Under the pieces are notes generated by a model. That model was given only the letters and a program-made list of their open reading frames with translations. It did not search any database and was not told the origin of the DNA. The position numbers and the translations under genes were made by a program. A DNA stretch of 64,000 nt from Desulfitobacterium hafniense DCB-2 (GTDB lineage Bacteria > Bacillota > Desulfitobacteriia > Desulfitobacteriales > Desulfitobacteriaceae): the NCBI RefSeq assembly GCF_000021925.1, contig NC_011830.1:1574501-1638500 (forward strand), written 5' to 3'. Positions 42,903 through 51,671 of this stretch are shown here, piece by piece. The stretch's first letter is position 1; each line of letters opens with the position of its first letter.

Positions 42903-43187
42903 GTGAAAATCTCTCGCGAAGAAGTAGAACATGTGGCCTTTCTGGCCCGCTTGGAATTGACGGAAGAAGAATTGGTGACCAATACAGAACAGTTGAACTC
43001 CATTCTGGACTATGCCGCCATGCTGGAAAAGCTGAATACGGACGATATAAAACCTACAGCCCATGCAGTTCCCTTACATAATGTGCTGCGGGAAGATCAG
43101 GTTAAGCCCTCCATGGCCCGGGAAAAGGTGCTGGCTAATGCGCCTGATGCCCAGGATGGTTTCTTTAAAGTACCGCGGATTGTTTAA
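42903..43187 (+). CDS. gatC: GatC, amidotransferase subunit C
   Basis: The 94-residue small subunit of the tRNA-dependent amidotransferase, which turns Glu-tRNA(Gln) and Asp-tRNA(Asn) into the amidated forms. It shows ISREEVEHVAFLARLELTEEE and the C-terminal DGFFKVPRIV typical of GatC. GTG 42903 gives the normal N-terminus; ATG 42891 would be in frame but its ribosome site is too near. It starts the gatCAB unit. Confidence 0.95.
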   Translation: MKISREEVEHVAFLARLELTEEELVTNTEQLNSILDYAAMLEKLNTDDIKPTAHAVPLHNVLREDQVKPSMAREKVLANAPDAQDGFFKVPRIV

Positions 43188-43268
43188 CTTCTATAATAAA
43201 TACCTTCTTAAATAAAGTGCCTTTTTAAATGCTTTCGCTTGTTTATTCGGAAAGGAGAAAAGATCTTC

Positions 43269-44744
43269 ATGGAGATGACAGCACTGACCATTGGTGAGCT
43301 GCATGAGTTATTGGCGGGCAAGACGCTCAGTGCCACAGAGCTTACCCAAGGGTTTTTGGATAGAATTGAAGCCGTAGATCCCGATATCAGAGCCTTTATT
43401 ACAGTTACTAAGCAAGAAGCCCTTGCCCAAGCCAAGGCTGTGGATGAAAAACTAGGGCGGGGAGAGAAGCTGGGGATGTTAGAGGGGATTCCCATGGCCC
43501 TGAAAGATAATCTTTGCACAGAAGGAATCCGCACTACCTGTTCCTCTAAAATTCTTGAGAATTTTATTCCCCCTTATCAGGCTACGGTGGCGGAGAAGTT
43601 ACATGACTCAGGCGCCGTTCTGTTAGGCAAGCTCAATATGGATGAATTCGCTATGGGCTCTTCTACGGAGAACTCCGGATTTTTCGCCACCCGCAATCCC
43701 TGGGATCCGGAACGGGTACCGGGAGGATCTTCCGGAGGCTCAGTAGCTTCGGTAGCCGCCGACCAAGCGGTATATGCCCTGGGTTCCGACACAGGGGGAT
43801 CGATTCGCCAGCCGGCAGCTTTCTGCGGTGTGGTGGGTCTAAAGCCTACCTACGGTGTCGTGTCCCGCTATGGCCTGATCGCCTACGCCTCTTCCCTGGA
43901 TCAGATCGGGCCGGTGACGAAAACTGTAAGAGATAATGCCCTGGTCCTTAATGCTATCGCCGGACATGATGCGAAGGATTCCACCTCGGCGGTCTTTGAA
44001 AAACCGGATTATACCCAATTCTTAACCGAGGATATCCGGGGCTTACGAATCGGTGTACCTAAGGAGTACTTTGGACAAGGGCTGGATCCCCATGTGGAAG
44101 GGGTCCTTCAGGAAGCCCTGCGTACTTATGAAAGTCTGGGAGCGATCGTTGAAGAATGCTCCCTGCCCCATACGGAATATGCTATGCCGGCTTATTATTT
44201 GATTGCCACGGCAGAAGCCAGCTCCAACCTGGCCCGTTATGACGGGGTTCGCTATGGCCGGCGGGCCGAAGGGGCTGAAGATGTGATCGGGATGTTCTGC
44301 CAAACCCGGGCTGAAGGTTTCGGCCCAGAGGTTAAACGCCGGATTATGCTGGGCACCTATGCTTTGAGTGCCGGTTATTATGATGCCTATTATTTGAAAG
44401 CCCAAAAAGTGAGGACCTTAATCGTCCGGGACTTCGAAGAGGCTTTGGCGAAATTTGATGTGCTCCTTTCCCCGACAACACCCACCACCGCTTTCCGCAT
44501 CGGGGAGAAATCCGGAGATCCTCTTACCATGTATCTGTCCGATGTCTGCACGGTTCCTATTAATCTGGCCGGAATTCCTGCTCTATCCATTCCAGCGGGC
44601 TTTGCGGACGGACTGCCCGTGGGCATGCAGCTGATGGGGAAACATTTTGCCGAAGGAACCCTCTATAAAGCGGCCTACGCCTTCGAGAAAAATACCCCCT
44701 TCCATACCATGAAACCGGGTTTAGGCAAAGGAGGTGCGCGGTAA
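43269..44744 (+). CDS. gatA: GatA, amidotransferase subunit A
   Basis: A 491-residue amidase-signature enzyme that releases ammonia from glutamine. Catalytic residues are Lys in ALKDNL (near 79) and the serines in PGGSSGGSVASVAA and SDTGGSIRQPA. The substrate region GVVGLKPTYG follows. ATG 43269 has AAGGAGAAAAGATCTTC upstream. The stop codon overlaps the gatB ATG, indicating coupling. Confidence 0.96.
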   Translation: MEMTALTIGELHELLAGKTLSATELTQGFLDRIEAVDPDIRAFITVTKQEALAQAKAVDEKLGRGEKLGMLEGIPMALKDNLCTEGIRTTCSSKILENFIPPYQATVAEKLHDSGAVLLGKLNMDEFAMGSSTENSGFFATRNPWDPERVPGGSSGGSVASVAADQAVYALGSDTGGSIRQPAAFCGVVGLKPTYGVVSRYGLIAYASSLDQIGPVTKTVRDNALVLNAIAGHDAKDSTSAVFEKPDYTQFLTEDIRGLRIGVPKEYFGQGLDPHVEGVLQEALRTYESLGAIVEECSLPHTEYAMPAYYLIATAEASSNLARYDGVRYGRRAEGAEDVIGMFCQTRAEGFGPEVKRRIMLGTYALSAGYYDAYYLKAQKVRTLIVRDFEEALAKFDVLLSPTTPTTAFRIGEKSGDPLTMYLSDVCTVPINLAGIPALSIPAGFADGLPVGMQLMGKHFAEGTLYKAAYAFEKNTPFHTMKPGLGKGGAR

Positions 44745-46198
44745 TGAGCATTTTTGAACGTTATGAAATGGTCTGCGGCGTGGAAGTTCATGTGGAGCTG
44801 GCCACCAAGACCAAGATTTTCTGCAATTGCTCCACTGAGTTTGGGGGAGAGCAGAATACCCATGTCTGCCCCGTTTGCCTGGGGCTGCCCGGAGTATTGC
44901 CGGTCCTCAACCGTGAAGTGGTCAATCTGGCCATTAAAGCAGGTCTGGCTTTAAATTGCGACATTGCCGACTTCTCTAAATTCGATCGTAAGAATTACTT
45001 TTATCCCGATGCCCCCAAGAACTTTCAGACATCCCAATATGATCTGCCCATCTGCAAAAACGGCTGGTTGGAATTTGCAGTGGACGGAGAAAAGAAGCGG
45101 GTGGGCATAACCCGGGCCCATATGGAAGATGATGCCGGAAAATTGGTGCATAGCGGTGCCACCATCTCCACCTCGGAGGAGTCTTTTGTGGATTACAACC
45201 GGACCGGAGTGCCGCTCCTGGAGATTGTCTCAGAACCGGATATGAGGTCTATTGCCGAAGTGGTAAGCTTTTTAGAAGAAATGGTGCGGACCATTCAGTA
45301 CACGGAAGTCTCCGATTGCCGGATGGAACAAGGCTCGGTCCGCTTTGATATCAATGTGTCCCTGCGCCCCCACGGACAGAAGGAGTTTGGTACCCGGACC
45401 GAAACGAAGAATCTCAATTCCTTCAGCTCGGTACGGCGCTGCCTGGAATATGAAATTGAGCGGCAAGCCCGGCTTTTGGATGATGGGGAAAAAGTTATTC
45501 AGGAAACCCGGACCTGGGATGAGGGGAAGGGAGTCACCCTTTCCTTGCGTTCTAAAGAGGAGGCCCATGATTACCGCTATTTTCCTGAGCCGGATCTGGT
45601 GCCCCTGGTCATCGCCAGGGAGTGGGTGGAAGAAATTCGTCAAACCCTTCCGGAAATGCCCGGGGCTCGCCGGGAACGCTATCAGTCCCTGGGACTGACG
45701 GAATATGACGCAGGAGTGCTTACCGCGGCGAAAGCGCTGTCGGATTTTTTTGATGAAGCGCTGCAGAGCTATAGCGATGCCAAGGCCCTGGCCAATTGGG
45801 TGATGGGGGAATTCACCCGTCTCCTCAATGCCAAACAAATCAGTGTGGAAGAATCCCCGGTTCGGCCCTCTCAGCTGGCTGAACTCCTGACTTTGATCGA
45901 AAAAGGTGCCATCAGCGGTAAGATCGGCAAAACGGTTATCGAAGCAATGTTTGAATCCGGGAAGGATCCGGAAGTTATCATCAAGGAGAAGGGCTTAGCC
46001 CAAATCAGCGATACGGCTGCCTTGTTGAAGCTGGTGGATGAAGTGATTGCCGCTCATCCCCAATCGGTGGAAGATTATAAGGCCGGCAAAGACCGGGCCA
46101 TCGGTTTCCTGGTCGGCCAGATTATGAAGGCCACTAAAGGCCAGGCGAACCCTGGCGTGGTCAACGACTTGCTGAAGGAGCAGCTGGCGAAATTTTAA
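44744..46198 (+). CDS. gatB: GatB, amidotransferase subunit B
   Basis: The 484-residue kinase and tRNA-binding subunit. It has EVHVELATKTKIFC, CPVCLGLPGVLP, KNYFYPDAPKNFQTSQYD and HMEDDAGKL in the activation domain, and a YqeY-like tail. AAGGAGGTGCGCGGTA precedes the ATG, which overlaps the gatA stop by one base. With gatC and gatA the set is complete, so Gln-tRNA is probably made indirectly, at least in part. Confidence 0.96.
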   Translation: MSIFERYEMVCGVEVHVELATKTKIFCNCSTEFGGEQNTHVCPVCLGLPGVLPVLNREVVNLAIKAGLALNCDIADFSKFDRKNYFYPDAPKNFQTSQYDLPICKNGWLEFAVDGEKKRVGITRAHMEDDAGKLVHSGATISTSEESFVDYNRTGVPLLEIVSEPDMRSIAEVVSFLEEMVRTIQYTEVSDCRMEQGSVRFDINVSLRPHGQKEFGTRTETKNLNSFSSVRRCLEYEIERQARLLDDGEKVIQETRTWDEGKGVTLSLRSKEEAHDYRYFPEPDLVPLVIAREWVEEIRQTLPEMPGARRERYQSLGLTEYDAGVLTAAKALSDFFDEALQSYSDAKALANWVMGEFTRLLNAKQISVEESPVRPSQLAELLTLIEKGAISGKIGKTVIEAMFESGKDPEVIIKEKGLAQISDTAALLKLVDEVIAAHPQSVEDYKAGKDRAIGFLVGQIMKATKGQANPGVVNDLLKEQLAKF

Positions 46199-46232
46199 GC
46201 CTGAAGTTCATAAAGCTCAGAAGATTTGCTTG

Positions 46233-46274
46233 AAAAGCTTCCTTTCCGGACATGGTCTTGGAAGGGAAGCTTTA
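46233..46274 (+). terminator. Terminator of gatCAB
   Basis: AAAGCTTCCTTTCC pairs with GGAAGGGAAGCTTT, followed by a short T stretch. The further 390 bases to the next gene show no other feature I can support. Confidence 0.75.
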
Positions 46275-46667
46275 TTAGCGAGATGTGTATGAGATAGGCA
46301 AAGGATAATTATTTTGCTGAAAAGAATTGACGTGGAATCAGGAACGTTTATGCAATTATGTAAAAAATTATTAGAAATGATTGTCGATATTGAACAAAGA
46401 CGATTATACCTAAATATGTTACGCTATCCACATATAGCATAGATGTGCAGATATAGTGAAAATATGTCCGGCTTCATGTGCATCATAGCACAAGAAAAGA
46501 GATGAAAGCGTATGCTCTGGTAAGGCATCGACTCTGGTAACAGCATCAACGTTTTATAATTGGAAATTTCAAAATAATTATTCACAAGATTGTTTCCCTT
46601 GAAAAACCATAGTAAAATGATGGTGAATCCCAAGTTTCGTTCAATTGCGAAGTCTGGAGGAAAGAAG

Positions 46668-47489
46668 ATGGAAGTATTGAAAGGGCAGGAAGCGTTGCAG
46701 GCTCTGGTTGGTGTTTTGCCTCATATCGTTAAGTCTCTGCCTGAAGATATGGCACTCTATGTAACTGATGGCGAAAAATACTTACAAGCTGTGGAAGGTT
46801 CCGATTTACCGATTGGCATCACTGTGGGAAGCAAGGTATGGGGAAAAGCCACGGAAAAGTGTATGGTGGAAAAAAGAAAAACAACGTTTAATGTCCGTGA
46901 CGGCATGCCATTTAAAGGGGTTAACATTCCGATCCTCGATGAAAATAACAATTCCGTAGGTACCATAATCTGTGCTACAGGCCGAAAAAAACAGCAGGAT
47001 GTCAATCAGGTTGCTGAGCAATTAGCTGATACGCTGGACCAAATGGCCGGGGCGATGAATGAGATTGCTTCTGGAGCGGCAAGGCTGGCGGAAGTCGGGC
47101 AAGCACTTACCGAGAAGGCCCAATTGTCCGATAAGAAAATTGCTGAAACGGAAGTCATCATCAATTCCATCAAGTCCATATCCAATCAGACCAATCTGCT
47201 TGGCTTAAATGCAGCCATCGAGTCCGCCAGGGCTGGAGAATATGGGCGGGGGTTTGGTGTCGTCGCTCAGGAAATCCGAAAATTGGCCGATGAAAGCAAA
47301 CATTCCACAGAGCAGGTAAAGGTCATCATTGAGGCGATTTCTTCGGCGGTCAAGACTATGATCCTTTCAGCGGAGGAATCAGGAGCGATCTCCCAGCAGC
47401 AAGCAGCCGCCATTCAGGAGAATACTGCAACTATCGATGAATTGCGCAATGTAGGGTTAAAATTGAAGGACTTCGCGGCAAAGCTATAA
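46668..47489 (+). CDS. Soluble methyl-accepting chemotaxis-like protein
   Basis: A 273-residue cytoplasmic protein without membrane segments. The N-terminal 125 residues form a PAS/Cache-like sensor region; the C-terminal part is a short MCP signalling domain with the hairpin tip ISNQTNLLGLNAAIESARAGE, followed by GRGFGVVAQEIRKLADES. It should couple an internal signal to CheA/CheW arrays. GGAGGAAAGAAG precedes ATG 46668, although the frame opens earlier. Such soluble receptors (YfmS-like) are frequent in Clostridia. The signal is unknown. Confidence 0.88.
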   Translation: MEVLKGQEALQALVGVLPHIVKSLPEDMALYVTDGEKYLQAVEGSDLPIGITVGSKVWGKATEKCMVEKRKTTFNVRDGMPFKGVNIPILDENNNSVGTIICATGRKKQQDVNQVAEQLADTLDQMAGAMNEIASGAARLAEVGQALTEKAQLSDKKIAETEVIINSIKSISNQTNLLGLNAAIESARAGEYGRGFGVVAQEIRKLADESKHSTEQVKVIIEAISSAVKTMILSAEESGAISQQQAAAIQENTATIDELRNVGLKLKDFAAKL

Positions 47490-47772
47490 GCAATGGGGCT
47501 TCTTTTCTGGAGTATAATCCGACAGAAAGGAAGTCTTGTTTTTGCACTATCAGAAAGTATAAGCTTGCGCTGTATACTTTCTAAGCATAAGGGCAACCAG
47601 CGACTTCGCCTCATCTGTAAGTATGCGTTTAAGGCACGGCGAAGCCGGGTTTTCTTTATTATTCGCAAAGTATACAGTATTTGTTGGCGTATAATAGTTC
47701 ACAAATTTCTAGATTGTGTTAGTATTAAGGTCGATGAATAATTGCCAAAAATGCTAAGGAGCTGAAATCGTC

Positions 47773-48936
47773 GTGGAGGAAAGAAAATTAACCATCGTGG
47801 ACACGACATTGCGGGATGGAGAACAGACCGCAGGAGTAGTATTTTCTAATCAGGAGAAGCTGATGATTGCCCGGATGCTGGATGATCTCGGTGTCCATCA
47901 GATTGAAGCCGGGGTTCCGGTCATGGGCGGCGATGAGCAGAAGGCAATCCGTGATATTGTTAAAATGGGTTTGAAAGCCAGTATTATGGGATGGAACCGG
48001 GCGGTCATAGCCGATATTGAAAAATCCATTGAATGTGGATGCGATGCGGTGGCTATATCCATTTCCACCTCAGATATTCATATCGAACATAAACTGATGA
48101 CCACACGGGAAGACGTTTTGGCCAGAATGGTCAAGGCTGCTGAATTTGCCAAGAGAAACGGGCTTTACATATCCGTGAATGCGGAGGATGCCTCCCGTTC
48201 CGATCTGGATTTTCTCCTGGAATTTGCTCGTCAGGCCAAAGAGGCGGGGGCAGACCGGCTTCGCTATTGCGATACGGTGGGGATCCTTGAGCCTTTCACG
48301 ACCTTTGAGCGAATCACGAAGCTCAAAGAAACCATCGATATCGATGTGGAGATGCATACTCATAATGACTTTGGTATGGCAACGGCCAATGCCTTAGCCG
48401 GTGTGAAAGCGGGAGCCAGCCATATTGGGGTAACGGTCAACGGCTTGGGCGAGCGGGCCGGTAATGCAGCTTTAGAGGAAATTGTCATGGCCCTGAAGTA
48501 TTTGGCCGGAGTCGATCTGAAATTTGCCACAGAGCGTTTTGTCGAGGTTTCAGAGTTTGTAGCGAGAGCGTCAGGACGTTCTGTTCCTGCCTGGAAGGCT
48601 ATCGTGGGCAGCAATATGTTTGCCCATGAGTCGGGGATTCACGCTGATGGGGCTTTGAAAAATCCCCTCACTTACGAAGTGTTTAAACCGGAGGAAGTGG
48701 GCCTGGAGCGTCAGATTGTGATTGGCAAGCACTCGGGAACTGCGGCCATCAAAGCTAAGTTCCGCAATGAATACGGCAAAGAGATTTCCGAGGAAGAAGC
48801 CAATGAGCTGCTGGCCCGGGTAAGAGCTTTTGCTGTGGATATGAAGCGCTCCCTTTTTGATAAGGAGCTCATGTATATTTACGAAGATTTGCATAGGGAA
48901 GCGGAAAATCGTCAACCTAACCCAAAGTGGTTTTAA
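47773..48936 (+). CDS. Homocitrate synthase/isopropylmalate synthase family enzyme (NifV-like)
   Basis: A 387-residue acyl-transferase of the HMGL-like TIM-barrel family. It has DTTLRDGEQTAGVVFS, RYCDTVGI, the metal-binding HTHNDFGMATAN, and NGLGERAGNAALEE, all typical of NifV-type homocitrate synthase. It joins acetyl-CoA to a keto acid (2-oxoglutarate for NifV, oxaloacetate for the related Re-citrate synthase). The length matches NifV rather than isopropylmalate synthase. The next gene, 15 bases away, is NADP-isocitrate dehydrogenase, so a citrate-forming role should be considered. The GTG start follows AAGGAG. Confidence 0.85.
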   Translation: MEERKLTIVDTTLRDGEQTAGVVFSNQEKLMIARMLDDLGVHQIEAGVPVMGGDEQKAIRDIVKMGLKASIMGWNRAVIADIEKSIECGCDAVAISISTSDIHIEHKLMTTREDVLARMVKAAEFAKRNGLYISVNAEDASRSDLDFLLEFARQAKEAGADRLRYCDTVGILEPFTTFERITKLKETIDIDVEMHTHNDFGMATANALAGVKAGASHIGVTVNGLGERAGNAALEEIVMALKYLAGVDLKFATERFVEVSEFVARASGRSVPAWKAIVGSNMFAHESGIHADGALKNPLTYEVFKPEEVGLERQIVIGKHSGTAAIKAKFRNEYGKEISEEEANELLARVRAFAVDMKRSLFDKELMYIYEDLHREAENRQPNPKWF

Positions 48937-48951
48937 TATAAGGAGGAAGCT

Positions 48952-50163
48952 ATGACTAAAATTCAAATGAATGTCCCCCTGGTGGAAATGGACGGAGATG
49001 AAATGACCCGGATTATCTGGGACTATATCAAGGAAATCCTGCTTTATCCCTATATTGAATTGAAGACCGAGTATTATGATCTGGGTCTGCAGAAACGGGA
49101 TGAAACCGATGACCAGATCACCGTTGATGCAGCCTTGGCCACCAAAAAATATGGGGTAGCGGTTAAATGTGCGACGATTACACCCAATGCCCAGCGTGTT
49201 GAGGAATACAATCTGAAGCAAATGTGGAAAAGCCCCAATGGAACGATTCGGGCCTTGCTCGACGGAACGGTCTTTCGCGCTCCCGTCTTGGTAGAAGGGA
49301 TCAAGCCTTTGGTCACCACCTGGAAGAAACCGATTACCATCGCTCGTCATGCCTATGGCGATATCTATAAAAATGTGGAGTATCGGGTGGGTGGTCCCGG
49401 CAAGGCGGAGCTGGTTTTCTCAGGTGAACATGGGGAGGAATCCCGTCAAACCATCTGTAACTTTGAAGGCAAGGGAATTCTCATGGGCATGCATAACCTT
49501 GATAGCTCCATCGAGAGCTTTGCCCGAGCGTGCTTTAATTATGCCCTCGATGTAAAACAAGACGTGTGGTTTGCTACCAAGGACACGGTCTCCAAGCAAT
49601 ATGATCATACCTTTAAAGATATTTTCCAGGAAGTTTATGACAAGGAATATAAGGAACGCTTTGCAGCGGCTCAGCTTGAATACTTCTATACTCTTATTGA
49701 CGATGCTGTGGCTCGGGTTATTCGCTCTGAAGGAGGCTATATCTGGGCTTGTAAGAACTATGACGGGGATGTCATGTCGGACATGGTAGCGACTGCTTTC
49801 GGAAGCTTGGCGATGATGACTTCGGTATTGGTTTCGCCCGAAGGGAATTTCGAATATGAGGCGGCCCATGGTACGGTAACCCGTCACTATTATCAACATC
49901 TTAAGGGTGAAGAGACATCCACCAACCCCATTGCGACGATTTTTGCCTGGACAGGCGCCCTTAAGAAACGGGGAGAGCTGGATGGTTTGCCGGATTTAGC
50001 CGACTTTGCCGCTCAGTTGGAGGAAGCCTCATTAAAGACCATCGAAGCCGGAATTATGACCAAGGATCTGGCTTTGATCTCGGAACTGCCCAATATCAAA
50101 ACCGTCAACACCAAGGATTTCCTCGAAGAAATTAAGAAAACTCTCGATACGCTCCGCCCATAG
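48952..50163 (+). CDS. icd: NADP-dependent isocitrate dehydrogenase
   Basis: A 403-residue enzyme of the dimeric NADP-IDH type II branch also found in eukaryotes. It has VEMDGDEMTR at the N-terminus, TITPNAQRVEE, the substrate-binding WKSPNGTIR, and VTRHYYQH near the NADP site. It converts isocitrate to 2-oxoglutarate. AAGGAGGAAGCT precedes the ATG. It is in an apparent operon with the homocitrate-synthase-family gene and has a terminator downstream. Confidence 0.93.
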   Translation: MTKIQMNVPLVEMDGDEMTRIIWDYIKEILLYPYIELKTEYYDLGLQKRDETDDQITVDAALATKKYGVAVKCATITPNAQRVEEYNLKQMWKSPNGTIRALLDGTVFRAPVLVEGIKPLVTTWKKPITIARHAYGDIYKNVEYRVGGPGKAELVFSGEHGEESRQTICNFEGKGILMGMHNLDSSIESFARACFNYALDVKQDVWFATKDTVSKQYDHTFKDIFQEVYDKEYKERFAAAQLEYFYTLIDDAVARVIRSEGGYIWACKNYDGDVMSDMVATAFGSLAMMTSVLVSPEGNFEYEAAHGTVTRHYYQHLKGEETSTNPIATIFAWTGALKKRGELDGLPDLADFAAQLEEASLKTIEAGIMTKDLALISELPNIKTVNTKDFLEEIKKTLDTLRP

Positions 50164-50171
50164 GCCAAGAG

Positions 50172-50213
50172 GAAAGGTTCCCCTATCTCTGCCTGAGATA
50201 AGGGGCCTTTCCC
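50172..50213 (+). terminator. Terminator after icd
   Basis: GAAAGGTTCCCCTATCTC pairs with GAGATAAGGGGCCTTTC. The stem is strong although the T tract is short. Confidence 0.78.
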
Positions 50214-50286
50214 TTATCTTAGGATGATTCAGTGCTCAATGACAGGGTGCAAAGGAATCTGAGACTTTGAGAAGGAGGGAAAATGT

Positions 50287-51564
50287 GTGAAGAAGGAATA
50301 TCAGTTCAAATATGGTGAAGGTTATCAGAGTTTTCTGCTCAATCCGCAATATGTTATTCAAGAGCTCCATGCCAAAGCGATTCAACCTGTAGAGGATGTG
50401 GTTAAGGAAATCGGGAGAATTCTTGATGACCCCATCGCTTCTGCGCCTTTCAATACCCTTTTTAAAGCAGGGGATAAGGTGACGATTGTGGTCAGTGATA
50501 TCACACGTCTGTTAAAGCTCCCTGACTATCTGCCCACGATTGTGAATCGCTTGAATGGTTTAGGCATCCCGGATGAGGATATGCTGATCCTGACGGCTAC
50601 CGGAACTCACCGGGGACAAACTCCTGAGGAGAAAAAGAAGATTGTCGGAGAGGAGGTGTATGCTCGAATTGAGGTGGTGGATCATGACTGCGATCATTCG
50701 GAGATGGTGTATGTGGGAACAACCCCGCGGGGAACGGAAGTCGTTGTTAACCGCTTAGTTGTGGACCGGAAGGTTATTCTCACCGGAGGAATCGTTCATC
50801 ACCTGATGGCAGGCTTCGGTGGCGGGCGCAAGTCCATTATCCCCGGAGTAGCAAGCCGGAAGACCATTGCTCAGAACCATCTCCATTCCTTAGACCCCAA
50901 CGCTGAGCAGTCTAATCCACTGATTGGGGTAGGAGCACTTATCAATAACCCTTTACATGAAGATATGGTGGATGGGACAGGTCTTGTGAATCCTGATTTT
51001 CTCATTAATACCATTATGCATACTGATGGCCGGATTGCTAAATTTGTGGCCGGACACTGGCTAAAGGCTTGGGAAGAGGGCTGCGCATGGGCTGATGAGA
51101 ACTATGGCGTGCCGATTGATAAGCAGGCCGACCTCGTCATTGCCAGCTGCGGAGGCTTCCCTAAGGATATCTCCCTCTATCAGAGTACCAAGACCTTATT
51201 TAATGCGGCACTTGCCGTCAAACCCGGCGGTACGATTCTTCTTCTGGCTGAGTGCCGGGAAGGCGCCGGAGCGGATGAGTTTTTCGGATGGAGTGAACCC
51301 CTTAAAGAGAAAACCCTTGATCCGGAGCTGCGTAAAAATTTTACCATTCCCGGCTACATCTTCTATGCTGCCGTGGAATCGGCCGCTAAGGCAAAAGTCA
51401 TTCTCTACTCGGAGATAGAGTCTGAATTGGTCAAACCTATGGGAATGATCGGGGCCAACTCCTTCGCAGAGGCGATAGAATTGGCTGGGGTTGATCAGGA
51501 AAATCAGGATGTGATTTTAATGCCCTATGGGGGAGCAACCATACCGCTGTATCAAAAGAGATAA
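50287..51564 (+). CDS. larA: LarA-like nickel-dependent lactate racemase family protein
   Basis: A 425-residue protein of the DUF2088/LarA family. It shows SDITRLLK in the N-terminal domain and TATGTHRGQTPEEKKKIVG. VVDHDCDH and GGIVHHLMAGFGGGRKSIIPG, which hold the histidines and lysine around the nickel pincer cofactor, follow. The family racemises lactate or related 2-hydroxy acids. No larB, larC or larE cofactor genes are adjacent. GTG 50287 follows GAAGGAGGG. The neighbouring sodium symporter may import the substrate, as inference. Confidence 0.88.
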   Translation: MKKEYQFKYGEGYQSFLLNPQYVIQELHAKAIQPVEDVVKEIGRILDDPIASAPFNTLFKAGDKVTIVVSDITRLLKLPDYLPTIVNRLNGLGIPDEDMLILTATGTHRGQTPEEKKKIVGEEVYARIEVVDHDCDHSEMVYVGTTPRGTEVVVNRLVVDRKVILTGGIVHHLMAGFGGGRKSIIPGVASRKTIAQNHLHSLDPNAEQSNPLIGVGALINNPLHEDMVDGTGLVNPDFLINTIMHTDGRIAKFVAGHWLKAWEEGCAWADENYGVPIDKQADLVIASCGGFPKDISLYQSTKTLFNAALAVKPGGTILLLAECREGAGADEFFGWSEPLKEKTLDPELRKNFTIPGYIFYAAVESAAKAKVILYSEIESELVKPMGMIGANSFAEAIELAGVDQENQDVILMPYGGATIPLYQKR

Positions 51565-51671
51565 GGGAAAAGTAATGTGTAGTTATAAAAGGTGAAGTAC
51601 AGAAGTTCAGTAGGAAACTTATGAAAATTTAATAGGGTGATTTTTAATAATTTAGTAGGATGGTGGCGGAA

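Noticed and set aside
47490..47772. Possible riboswitch or attenuator before the homocitrate-synthase-family gene
   Set aside because: There is a long-loop hairpin (CTTCGCC / GGCGAAG near 47603-47645) followed by TTTTCTTT, which may be a terminator of the chemoreceptor gene. No known riboswitch pattern could be matched, so it is not listed as a feature.
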